DNA from: Scenedesmus sp. ARA3
Taxonomy: Eukaryota > Chlorophyta > Chlorophyceae > Sphaeropleales > Scenedesmaceae
Direction: 5' to 3'
Length of the DNA: 64,000 nt
Assembly: GCA_004335835.1 (NCBI GenBank)
Contig: RWJK01001516.1
Coordinates: 347 to 64,346 of the forward strand
The position numbers were made by a program, and so were the translations under genes. The notes under the pieces are model-generated. The model had not been told where the DNA came from. It saw nothing but the letters and a program-made list of their open reading frames with translations, and searched no databases. Positions 49,622-60,504 of this stretch are shown piece by piece (position 1 is the stretch's first letter; each line of letters starts with the position of its first letter).

Positions 49622-52380
49622 TTAGCTGCATGCGCAGGCCGTCATGTAAGCGTCCTGCTTAGTGGCCAGGCAGGCGTTGCATTTGGCTCGCGTGTCATAG
49701 GTGGGGCACCAGTTCTGGCACCTGTGCAGGCAGCACAGCAGCACAGCAGGACAGCAGGCAGGGGTGGAACCGTTTTGCATGTGTTGCTTGAAGCGAGCAG
49801 GCTGCATGCGCTCTGTGCTCATTGTAGTCACAGACATCAAACTACATGTTATGGCTGGCTGGTTGTCAATAGCTTGTCATGGCTGCGCACCAGCAGCGCA
49901 TCTGAGAGTCTCTGCAACAACTTGCAGCTCACCCAAAGCACCACTGCCTGCCGTCAACAGGCGCCTTGGTGTTGGTTGCGCAGCTGAGGCACTGATCCAC
50001 CGCCTTGGCGTCCGTCAGGTAGTTCAAGCAGTCGTAACACGTGGTACCTCCCAGGCCAGCAGCCTTCGTGCAGTTGTAACACTTGGCTTGCTTTGCAGCA
50101 TCCTTGAGGAAGGAGCAGCTCACACAACTGTCAGAATACGGCTTGCGCGCCACGCATGAAACACACGTCTCATAATCTTTGGCGTCGGTCGTGCAGCTTG
50201 CGCAATCGCTGCCGCTGTTCTGGGGGTTCCAGCAGGTGCGGGGGTAGCCTGTGTCACTGCAGGCCACCTTGCTGGCCCTTGCAATGCAGCCCATGCACTT
50301 CTGCACATTGGCTGGCTGTGCGCCAAGCGCTGCGCAGCTGACGCATGGCGTGCTGTAGTTTGCACCATACTTGGTGCTGCAGGAACAGTGGCGTTGCAGG
50401 CGGGCAGAGCAACATATGTTCAGCACAGCTGGAAGTCCAAGTATGACTTGCCCCTGCCACTCCACACTGCAGGCACCTCCACTGGTTTGTTCATGCATCT
50501 GCAGCAGCCTTGCTGATATACTGGAATCGACAATGCTGCAGCAGCCAGCCACAAGAGATGATAAGTCGCCAGGCACCGCTCCGTAACAAAAGCTTTCCGA
50601 GAAACCCTACCTGCAGTCAATGCAAGCCGCCACATCCATCCTTGCTGCCAGCGCTCCAGAATTCTCCGGCTGCAGCGCGCACGCAGCACACGGCTGCTTG
50701 CCATACAGGCACGCCGCACACTTCTCCGGCGCTGCGCTGCTGTAGCACGCCCCACAACCATCAGCAGGATTCAGCTCGTAGATGCCGCCATACACAGTAT
50801 CCAGCAGCCGGGCCTTGAGCTGCGGTGACTTGGCACACGTGATGCAGGGCTCCGGGGCTTTGGAGGTGATGCAGCGCTGGCAGGCGCGAGCTGAGATGCT
50901 GGGGCCGCACTGAGCAGGCGCAACAATGTAACCGCTCACCCAGCCCTCTCCTGCAGCACAGCACAGCACCGCGCAGCACAGCACGGCAGGCAGAGGCAGC
51001 GAAAGAGATGAATAAAAGATGTGTGGCGGAGTGCGAATGCACAGCAGCGCTGGGTGGCCCACCACAGCAGCAGCTGTCCTGCAAGCCAACACAGGCATGC
51101 TGCCCACATTGCTGCCCATGCTAGGTGTACCTGTTGCCTCCTTTCCGAGAAAAAACCCAGCAGCTGTTATACAAACTGCAGCAGGCATGGTGTGCTGGCT
51201 ATGCCATTGGTGCGAACAGAATCACCAGGTGCAAGCAATGCATCAAAACATGCGCACAGGCGCAGCCGTATCTGCGCTGACCTGCGTTTGTGGACCAGTA
51301 CTCTGGCTTTGCAGGGTTGGCCAGCTTCTTGAGGCTGCACATCCCCTGTGGCCACTTGCCGGTTGCCTTGCAGGAGAATTGGCTGCCGTTGCTGCTCCAG
51401 CTGCAGTTGCTCTTGCAGCCGGCAGTGGGGCCCCACGGGCCGAAGCTCTTGATTGCTGCCAGGCCGTACCAGCTGTCTGCAGCGATTGTGGGGTTGCCGT
51501 TGACTGTTGTTTGCACTGCAGGACAGAAGCATCACAACAATAAGCAGCGGACGGAAAGGCGTGGGTGGGATATACATGCAGGGCTTGCAGGCAGCAATTG
51601 CTGAACGGGCCTGGTGAGGTTACCTTGCATGTGGTGTTGCTTTGACCAGACATAGTACTGCACTGCTGAGAGCTGCATGAGATTAGCACCCTCATCACTG
51701 ATGCAACTAGGCTGTAGGGCTGAGAGAGCTCAGGTGGTAGCAGCTGTGATCCTGCAGCCCGGAAGCGTGATGAAGCTTCCATGCACCACAAGCTCCTGCA
51801 AGCCTGCTGCAGCAGGAGCACCACTCACGCTTGGGGTTGACTTTCACGTACTCCTCACAACCAGTGCCGCAGCCAGCAGTGCTGCTGCAGAACGTCCAGG
51901 CGTTGCAACCGATTGTCTTGTTGCAGTATCCTGCGCATGTTGCTGGGTCTCCAATGGGAGGAAACATTGGATGGTTGCCTTGATAGGACAGTGAAGATAT
52001 ATCCAGAACAAGCACATCCCCCTTGATGTTCCAAGGCTTGACAGCACCATAAGACACAGCTGGGATGGCTGCTGCTGCGACTCCTGCAAACAAACAGCAG
52101 ACGTGAGAGCAGCAGCAGAGAGCAGCTGCAAGCGTGCAGGCAAGGCGGCCAACCTGACAGAGTGAGCGCTACTGCAATTGCATTACCCACGAACTTTTTA
52201 ACATGTATTCACAGCGGAGCTACTGGGCAACTGTAGCTCGACACTTCACAAGCTGTGCTGGCATGCCAGCACAGCTGCTGCTGTGTTTCAGCGAGTTCAT
52301 GTGCCAGCTTACGCACCTTGGATCCCGTGTGCGTGGCATACCAGGAAGACTGCAGCAAGTAATGCAAGAATTGATGCCAT
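49622..52380 (-). CDS. Secreted Cys-rich protein: PAN/Apple-like plus CxxC repeats
   Basis: Six minus-strand exons join in phase: 52380-52317, 52083-51829, 51515-51282, 50950-50611, 50376-49933 and 49721-49622, giving 478 residues. Exon 1 is a signal peptide (MASILALLAAVFLVCHAHG). Exons 2-3 (residues 22-185) carry PAN/Apple-like cysteines: CAGYCNKTIGCNAWTFC, then GMCSLKKL. Exons 4-6 (185-478) contain many C-x2-C pairs at irregular spacing, for example CQRCITSKAPEPCITC, CGACYSSAAPEKCAAC, CVSCVARKPYSDSCVSC and CNACLATKQDAYMTACAC. No membrane span follows, so it is probably secreted or a cell-wall/periplasmic protein with disulfides; metal binding by the CxxC pairs is the alternative. The last exon follows a GTGAGC donor overlapping a would-be stop, so reading through to 49929 would miss the final 33 residues. 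Confidence 0.8.
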
Positions 52381-52904
52381 GCTGGTTCTTGCTGAACGGA
52401 TCCACACCTCCGAAATGTGCACAGGACGAACTGGTCTAGCTCACGGTCTAGCTCATGTAAACACAAAATGCTTTTGAGTGTTCGGGACAACCAATTTAAG
52501 CTGCTTATCAGGGATCCCAAAGCGCGGGGAGGTATATCGGGGCCGACAGAAAGTGAAGAAGCTGGTCACTGTAACAGTCACTGATTCGGGCTTAAGGGTT
52601 ATCTAAGTCGAATCGTGGACACTATCAGTATTCATGCAGACAATCGTTCGAACAATGTGTTCAAGGACGTATTGAAGCACCACATGACACCTTGCTGAAG
52701 CTGTGCTGAATGCTGCTGGACACCTCAACTCTGCCACCAGCTGTCAGGTAAGCACACAGAGCAGGTTCAGCTCCCTATCTGCCTTGCTCCCTACGCATTA
52801 CGACTGCGCAGGCCTTTGCTTTCCTAGGCAGTCGAAGCTGCTAGCTGAAGCTTCCACCCAAGGCCCATGCAAAAAACACACGCACCGCCATGCCAGGGGC
52901 TCTG
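52381..52904. other. Intergenic, no gene seen
   Basis: It includes the presumed promoter of the Cys-rich gene and the 3' flank of the tRNase Z-like gene. Nothing else is supported. Confidence 0.5.
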
Positions 52905-54322
52905 TCATCTACTAGTCTGGCTGCCTGCACCTGTCCCTGCATACTCCCTGCGGTACTGCTGCTGTTGCTGCTGCTGCTTGTAGGGCTGCTGCTGTGAACT
53001 GCGGCCTGGCCTGCCATCAGGCCGCCCCTGCTGCCAACCCTGGCTGTCTTGGCGCTGCTGCCAGTCCCGTTGCTGCTGCTGCCGCTGCAGCTGCCAGGGA
53101 CGGCCCTGCTGCTGCTGCTGCTGCTGCTGTGATTGCTGTGGCGCTTGCTCCTGCTGCACTTGTGGCTCGCCCTCCTGCTGCCTTGCCAACTCTTTCTGCT
53201 CGAACCGCCGTGCCCTGCGCTGCAGAGACTTCTCATTGGTTGTCTCAGCCTTCTTCTCTCCCTGCAAGCACAGAGGCACCGCAGCAGTAGACCATCACCT
53301 CAGACCTAGCTGAGCAGGCTGCTCATTGTGCAAGCTGAGCAACCAAAGCTACCCAAAAACATGCAATGCACTCAGTCAGCGAGCATCGCCAAGCAGCCAT
53401 TCACATGCTGCCCACAAACCTCAAAATACACACGCAGAGCACCCAGCAGCTGCAACCGCCCTTAACTGCAAGGCATGCATCATTCCCCAGGACAGGCTGC
53501 ATGCAGCAACCAGCTGCTGCCCCACCTGCAGGCACGTGGTGCGTGCCACAGCTACGACAGCTTCTAGGTCCACTGGCGGCGGGTCCAGCTCCCCTAGATT
53601 CTCCTCCAGTATGATTGACATGTCATCACGCGCAGGGATTACCACGCCGCGCGTGTACTGCTGCGCAACTGCAGCCAGCGCAGCAGCTGCTGCAGGGTCC
53701 AGCAGGTGTGACTGCTCCTGCTGCTGCTTGACTTGACTGCCGTCCTCGCTGCTGCTGCTGCTGCTTCGCTGCCTGCGTGTGGTGCTGCTGCTGTTGTTGC
53801 TGCTGCTGCTGCTGCCACTGCTGGGCATGGCAGTGACAAGTAAGTTGCGCACACCCCACTGCTGCGCACACATGCCCAAACCAGCACCAATCTGCCCGCC
53901 ATCATACGCTGCCGCAGCGCCTGCTGCTGCTATCATGATGTCTGCGCGCACTGCATGCGGGCCGATGTTGTCTGCGCTGTTGCAGGCCGGCAGTAGCACC
54001 ACAGAGCGGCCTGGCTTGTCTTCTGAGCAAACCATGGGTGCCGGGATGGCTACGCCCTGATCGTTTTGCACGGTTTCGCCATTCTTCAGGTTCTTGTACA
54101 AAGCCTCTGCACAGGGGCAGCCAGCACACATGAAGTATGTTGCTAGCCTGCACGCATGGACCCGAATGTAATCACTCGGTTGACACACGCCGACAACAGT
54201 CAAGCGCAGCAGGCGAGTCACGCAACGAGCGCTGAAGGCAAGACCTGCAGGCAAACTGAGCAGGGCATGGACGCTGTTGCCGACATGCACACTGCCAGCG
54301 GACCCCAGCCGCCGCCGAGGTC

Positions 54323-54366
<44 letters not shown>

Positions 54367-56819
54367 GCGGCTCACCATCTCCGATCTTCAGCGCCTGGCA
54401 GCGCGGCACGCTCAGGTTGCCCTGCCTGTCTGCCTCCCGCCACACAATGCCCCAGCTGGGTGTGTCAGCATCTAACATGACAGCCGTCATGGTAGCGGCC
54501 TCGTCAGCAATGACTGTCCAGGTTAGGTCTGCAGGGCTTAGGTCTGTACGGGTGGGGTCCCCTGGGGGTGGGGTGGGCATAGGCCGGTAGCCTGCGCGGG
54601 GATTGGTGGCCAGTACGCCGCCTGCTGCGCGGCCACCCTTCTTGTACCTTGCGCGGCCCTGCACCAGGAGCAAGTACAGCAGCCGTCAGTGGTGGATGTG
54701 AGCAGCCTATATGTACACATACTGCAGCGTCGGAGTCAGCATGCTGCGCTTTGCTGATGTTGGGCGTGCACACTGCTGCACGTACGCTATGCAATTGGGT
54801 GACGCCTGCCAATCCACAATCAAGGGTTTGAAAGTTCAAAAGCACAACTATACATTGCCCCACCTGCGTGGGCATAAATGCCTGGATGTCTCCATCAATG
54901 AAGCCCATGGGGTTGAGCAAACATCAACCATAACAGATGATTCTACTTATGCAGCCTCACCTGTGTGGGCATGAATGCCTGTATGTCACCGTCAATGAAG
55001 CCCATGGGGTTGAGCTGGTCGGGCGGCATCAGCGCGCGCCACAGCTTGGCGCGGCTGTTCAGCGGCTGCGGCTGCGCCTCCTCCTCGCTGACCGCGTGCG
55101 TGACAAACTCGTGCACCACCACCGGCATCTCCAGGAAGGTGTTGGAGCACTGCAGTGGGTGGTGAGCAGCAGCAGCAGCAGCAGGCGGCAGCAGCAGCAG
55201 CAGCAGCAGCAGCGGAGTGACGGTTTGCTTCTGGATGCGCGCTGCACGGCTGCTAGTCTTTGTAGTGTGGTGTCAACTGTGCGCGTGTGCATTGCAACAG
55301 AACTTGCTGCGCATGGGTTTGACACGAGTCGCATGATCGCATCATGCGTTGCAGGGAGTCTGTCGTCTCAACCACAGCCACGCACCATGTCACAAGCAAA
55401 CACGTTACATAACAGCGCACCTCATACAGCGTCGACAGGAAGTCACCAGTGCCTGGCGGCGCAAAGACATGAATAGGGATGTCTGCCACCTCGTGGCCCT
55501 TCTCACGCGATGACCCCATCACGCACAGCGCACCAGGCAGCCCCAGCATCGCATCCGGCGCCTGGCGGCTGATCACCACGCGGTGCATCTGCGCAGCAGA
55601 TTCGAGGAAAACAGCCAGTCAGTCAGCCAGCAAGCAAAAGTTGAACAAGCTGTTGGAGACAGCGGCGTGCATGACAAGCTGAACTGCTGCTCGCCTTGTT
55701 CACTAAACAGCAGCCAGCTCTAGTACGGTGCCGCAGCTTTGCAAGCACCAGTTCGATTCCAACTGTGTGCATGCGCGGCACAGTATCATCTACTCGCTAT
55801 GTGCTGAGGCCACATACGGGCAACAAATGCAGCCACAGCTGCGTAAACACACATAACTCTCCAAGAATCGCCCCACACCTTGCTGGGTTTCAGGTGCTCC
55901 CTCCGCAGCAGTGCGCGCTGCGCGTCCTCGCCCACATCAAACAGCCAGATGTCCTTCTCCCTCACCAGGCCCAGGCAGGCCGGAGCACATTCGCCAGCAG
56001 CAGCGTCACCAATGCTGCCGCCCAGCAGCGTGAGCGCGAGGCCAGAGCGGATGGCCTGGCAGCAGCAGCAGCAGCAGCTGTGTCAGCGCAGGACGGACGG
56101 CAACTGCGTCAAACGCGACAGCTGCAGCCTGGCGGGAGAAGCACGCTGACCTGATGTACAGGCTTCCCGCATCTGACTGTGCGTATCCTGGCCTGCTGAA
56201 CCGAACACAACAAGTCCTAAATGTGATATCACCGGCCGCAAACCCTCCCATGCTGCTGCACATAACCTTATAACGCAACACCCACATAACTCAACCTCTT
56301 TGCCCAGCCCCCACCTTGAGCACCATCTCCCTGTCCTCCTCATAGCGAGTAGTGAGCTTACTTGTTGTACAGGCTTCTGGCATATGTGTGTACGTTTCTG
56401 GCCGCTGAATAACCGCAACAAGCCCTGCGCCCACCTTGAGCACTATCTCCCACAACAAGACAGCCCCTGACGCATATCACCAGCTGCACACCCCTTTCTT
56501 AATGAACAGCACACAGCCAAACGGCCTGCCCATAAAGCCCTACAAACCCTAAACCCACCTTGAGCACCATCTCCCTGTCCTCCTCATCCATGCCAGGCAG
56601 CGCATCCACGTCATACACATGGCCCCGCGCGCGCTGAGTCAGCGCCGGCAGAGCATCCAGATCCACACCAACAGCAGCAGCAATGCGCGCAGCCTCCTGC
56701 GGATCAAGCCGAGGCATGCGGCCCAACTGCACAATCTCGCCGTGCTTCTGCAGCAGCAGCCGCGCTGCTAGGGCCAAGCTGGCTGCCTCGTCAGCGTCAG
56801 ACCCACTGAGGTGCGACTG

Positions 56820-56869
<50 letters not shown>

Positions 56870-57850
56870 GTGGTGACTCTGCAGCCGGCTGCTGTCTTGA
56901 GCTGCGAGCAGCTCTCGGGCGAGGCGCTGCTGCTGCAGCCGGCTGCTGCTCTACTGCTGCTGCTTGCCCTCCATGCGATGCAGCGGAAGACCTGTCGGGT
57001 GCTGGTGCTGCTGCTGGTGCTGCTGCTGGTGCTGCTGCCTGTGTGCTGATGGCGTGCAGCAGCCGCTCAGCCAGCTGGTCTTTTGTGCCGCTGGTGTCTG
57101 CTGCCCCCAGCCTGCTCAGCTCAGCACGCAGCTCAGCAAGCTGCAGCAACGTGCCGCAGCAGGCAGCGGCAGTGTATAAGACAACACCAGGCGCATGACT
57201 GATGACAGCAGTTAGACACACAGGGCATTGCAGGGGCGGTAGATGCAAGTATACGCACTAGCAGTGCTGGGCAAAATGGTGACAGCCGAGTGCTGCGTGT
57301 TGGACCAGCAGATGGGAGCATGTTTCAACACCTATCTGCACATTGGGTAATCACAGTATGTGGGGCAGGTTTGCAGCAATATAATCATGCTGTCATGCTG
57401 GCCGCTGCGGTGTGCCAGCGCCTGCATCAGCCACGTCACAAAGCTGCCAGGCCGCCAGGCTGGCACAGGCAAAGGTGTGCATATGTGTGCGCTGCTTGCA
57501 TGCTGCTGTATGATCAGAAGCTGTAGCATCGTTTGCACCACGATTTACAACGACAGCATGCAGATTCAGTGACATGTGCTGGCAAATGCATGCTGCCTGG
57601 CAGCCATGCCCACCTTCAGCCTGCTTAGGGATGCCTTGGTGACTCCACCACGCTTAGGCCTGGTGCCTTCTGGCCATTGTACTAGGTCCAACAGAGCTGC
57701 TGCTTCAGCTGGAGCTGCTGCTGTCCTAAACCTGCTGTGCTGAGTCCTGAGGCTGCTGCTGCTGCTGCTGGTGCCAACAGGCTGGGGCGCCAGCCATTGC
57801 CTGCCGGAAGCAGCATTTTGCAACCCATGCGACGCTATCTGACGCATCAT
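52905..57850 (-). CDS. Long-form tRNase Z homolog, metal ligands lost, with SAP domain
   Basis: Eight minus-strand exons join in phase: 57850-57614, 57140-56559, 56055-55879, 55588-55421, 55149-54961, 54658-54376, 54106-53526 and 53261-52905, giving 857 residues. The N-terminus (MMRQIASHGLQNAASGRQW) looks like an organellar transit peptide. A SAP-type motif follows (LAELRAELSRLGAADTSGT, about 80-105), then an Ala tract. Residues about 274 onward follow tRNase Z: LTLLGGSIGD, WLFDVGEDAQRALLR, LKPSKMHRVVIS, GLPGAL, LKNGETV and CSEDKPGRSVVLL. The catalytic HxHxDH is replaced by RQAPDA (340-345) and other ligand positions are also lost (PACNSAD; LLVTAM where THFS is expected). It is probably not an RNase Z nuclease; an RNA- or DNA-binding or regulatory role is inferred. 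It ends in a basic Gln-rich tail (exon 8). Confidence 0.8.
54861..54920 (-). repeat. Downstream copy of tRNase Z-like exon 5 end with donor
   Basis: It repeats 54958-55018 (LNPMGFIDGDIQAFMPTQ plus the GT donor) 97 bases further along the transcript. The copy still has an open frame and GTGG donor. Confidence 0.88.
56307..56343 (-). repeat. Downstream copy of tRNase Z-like exon 2 end with donor
   Basis: EEDREMVLK and the GTGGG donor (functional copy ending at 56559) are repeated about 250 bases downstream in the transcript, inside intron 2. Confidence 0.85.
56429..56452 (-). repeat. Second, shorter copy of exon 2 end with donor
   Basis: GAGATAGTGCTCAAG|GTGGGC lies between the functional exon end and the copy at 56307. 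It makes three copies of the same junction in one intron. Confidence 0.7.
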
Positions 57851-58226
57851 CCTTCCTTTCAAGCAAATGAACTGGTGAAACCGAGCTTAGGGTGGTCCAT
57901 GCACCAGGAATAGTCGAAAACCTTCCGTAATCAGGTCATCTAGACGTCGGTGCCCATCCTTTACAGTTGCAATAAGATTTAAGAGCAATAACTCAGCACA
58001 ATCGTTGTCTTGTGGCTACATCAACAGAAGGCAGTTGTCAGGCACACTTGCACTGTTGTGACGGAGTGCTATACCACCAATTCCAGGCGCATTGGAAATC
58101 AAAGACATTAAGACCTGCCGATCGAAGTACCTAACGTTGTCGTTGATCACTTGCTGTTCTCTTCAGTTGGATTGCATACAGTTCGCGTCCTTCAAAAGCT
58201 TTCCTGCCCTCTCATACGCATCAAAT
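57851..58226. other. Divergent promoter interval, 376 bases
   Basis: It separates the start codons of the tRNase Z-like gene (-) and the BolA gene (+), both with apparent organelle-targeting peptides. Likely a bidirectional promoter; no clear TATA box. Confidence 0.5.
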
Positions 58227-59371
58227 ATGTCTCTTGTACACGCACGTTCGCTTACATGTGCCAAAGCAGCCACTTGCCCGCGGCGAGCAGTAGTACAGCA
58301 GAGGACAGTCAGGGCAGCAGTTCCTAGGCCGTGCCTTCAACGGCAGCAGCATGCAGCTCGCGTTGTGCTGGTGTCTGCAGCAGACAGTGAAGCAGCAGCA
58401 GGTGCTGGTGCTGCTGAGGGCCAGATGAATGCGGCACTGATGGAAGCCATGCAGGTGAGGCATCAGGCTGCTGGTGGTGGGGTGGCTGGCAGCAGCATGC
58501 TGTGCATAGCAGCAGCGCGCTCACAGCATTTGGAAATGTTACTGGAGCTATGTGTGACTAGTTTGGGAAAATCAGCAATGTGAAGTCAGTCATGTTGCGC
58601 CCTTGAGTTGGGAAGTTGTCTTCACAGCGCCGATGAACACTCAAACGGGTACAAGCAGGACCTCTAAGCACTACACGTGCCGCCTGTCATATGGGTGGTC
58701 ACAGGTGACGCCCGGCTCCGTGTGCATCACACATCAACAGAGTGACAAAGCAATCTGCTGCACTGCTGCGCAAGCTGCTTCAGTGAATTCAACTGCAATT
58801 CAAGCCAACTGCTGTGCTGCATGCCTGCCGCAGGCCAAGATCCAGGAGGCGCTGGAGGCTGAGCGGGTGCTGGTGGCTGACGTGTACGGTGACGGCCGCC
58901 ACGTGAACATCGACGTGGTGTCAGCAGCCTTTGAGGGCAAGAGCAGCGTGGCGCGGCAGCGCATGGTCTACAAGGTGAGGCGCATGACAGCTGGCACGAA
59001 CAGCAGCAGAGATGCGCTTGGTGAGGGTGCGCATGGTGTGTCAAGTGGCAGAGTGCGGCCAAGTCGCCTGGCGACAGCTCAGCAGCTGCAGAGATGTGCA
59101 TGTAGCTGTGCATCTGTTGCCACATTATGTGGAAGCGCATGGTGTGTAAGGTGGGCCGAGATGTGCATGTACCGCTGTTATAAAAACGCTGTTGCAAAAT
59201 TTCAGATCTGCATGTGATGGTGTGCCCCTTGACCATCATCCTCAACTGCCGCTGTTGCCTGCATGATTGCTTGCTCTGTTGCCGCAGGCGATCTGGCTAG
59301 AGCTGCAGGACGCTGTGCACGCAGTGGACGCCATGACCACCAAGACACCTGCAGAGGCAGCCAAGGCATAA
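58227..59371 (+). CDS. BolA-family protein, probably plastid or mitochondrial
   Basis: Three exons join in phase: 58227-58454, 58834-58974 and 59288-59371, giving 150 residues. Exon 1 encodes a transit-peptide-like region rich in Ala, Arg, Ser and Thr with almost no acidic residues ([20 protein letters not shown]). Exons 2-3 are a complete BolA domain: [47 protein letters not shown] joined to [20 protein letters not shown], ending PAEAAKA. BolA proteins partner monothiol glutaredoxins in Fe-S cluster handling and redox control. The conserved His in [12 protein letters not shown] is present; the usual RH before VY reads RQ. Candidates are BOLA1- or BOLA4-type; the exact orthology cannot be set by eye. 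Confidence 0.88.
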
Positions 59372-60504
59372 GACTTGCATTGACTTGGGTAAAGATTTTG
59401 ATATGACGTCATTGTGTGATGATTGCAGCTGGTGTAGATGTGTGTGAAGCGTAATGCAGGCCTGATGTCAGGCTCGAGCCGGAGCTCCCGCAGTTTAAAG
59501 AGTTACAGTGTGTGAAGCTGAGTGTGCATGCTGCTGAGTAAGCAGCCTCTGGGAGTGTCCATCATACAGTGAGCTGTGCATGAGTGTGAGGCGATGGCCA
59601 CTTGTGATGTTGTCTTTCAAGTAGTTCTCTGTGTCAGTAGATGGCAGGTAACAGAGCCATTCGTGCGTTTACGCTGCTTGCAGCAGATTTTCCATGCCCT
59701 TGATATGTCGCTGAACACCCTTTGACTGTGCCTGATTACACAAGGACAGAGGAGCCCAACATTGCGCATCCGTTGTGAAGCGTCCACGACATAACAGCTG
59801 CAAGAGGCGACAAACACATGTTGAACAAAATTGTCAAAGAAACACTGCCACAGGCAGCACCCCCGTTCACAAGGCAAGCTGTGTGTGTCAATGTGCAGCA
59901 GGTGTGCTACAGCATGCATCACAGCATGCACACGCTACACCCTGCACGGCAACACACGCAGCGCTGCCCCAGACACCTGCGCTTGAGCACAAAACCTGCA
60001 AGCAGCAGCACGCTTGCTGCTGCTTGCAGAGGAAATGAAATGTCTGATGGCAAACCACATACATCTGGCGCCGTGAACATGCTTGAGCAGTCAAGGCCGG
60101 CACTTGCAGCATGGCTGGCTGCTTTCCTCGCCACCTGTGTTGCAGGCCCGCTGCCGTAAACGCAGCCCGCTGCTGCCACAACGTGCCCCACCAGACCCGA
60201 GCAGAACACCAAAACAAGAACACACACAGGAGGCCCTACCAACAGTATGATCCACCACACATCGACAGTGATCACAGGTACACGCAACAGCAAGGCTCAG
60301 CTACAAGACACCCAGCAAGCGCCCGGCACCCGCAAGCTCCACGATGCCGTCACCAATGCCCGAACAATGCGTATACACACCCAGCCAGCTAGCAGCTGCG
60401 GCCCTGCAGCGCCACGCACCCCAGCCTCACTCCTGCAGCGCTGCAGCACCTACAGCTGCCTGCTGTGCCGCTCCATTCAAGCGCTGTGTCACGCACGCGC
60501 CGCC
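59372..60504. other. Convergent intergenic region, no gene seen
   Basis: It lies between the 3' ends of the BolA (+) and Tudor-SN (-) genes. No supported frame. Confidence 0.5.

Noticed and set aside
49929..50576. Ending the Cys-rich gene at the TGA at 49929
   Set aside because: A GTGAGC donor overlaps that stop, and a phase-matched exon at 49721-49622 continues the CxxC pattern, so the spliced end is preferred.
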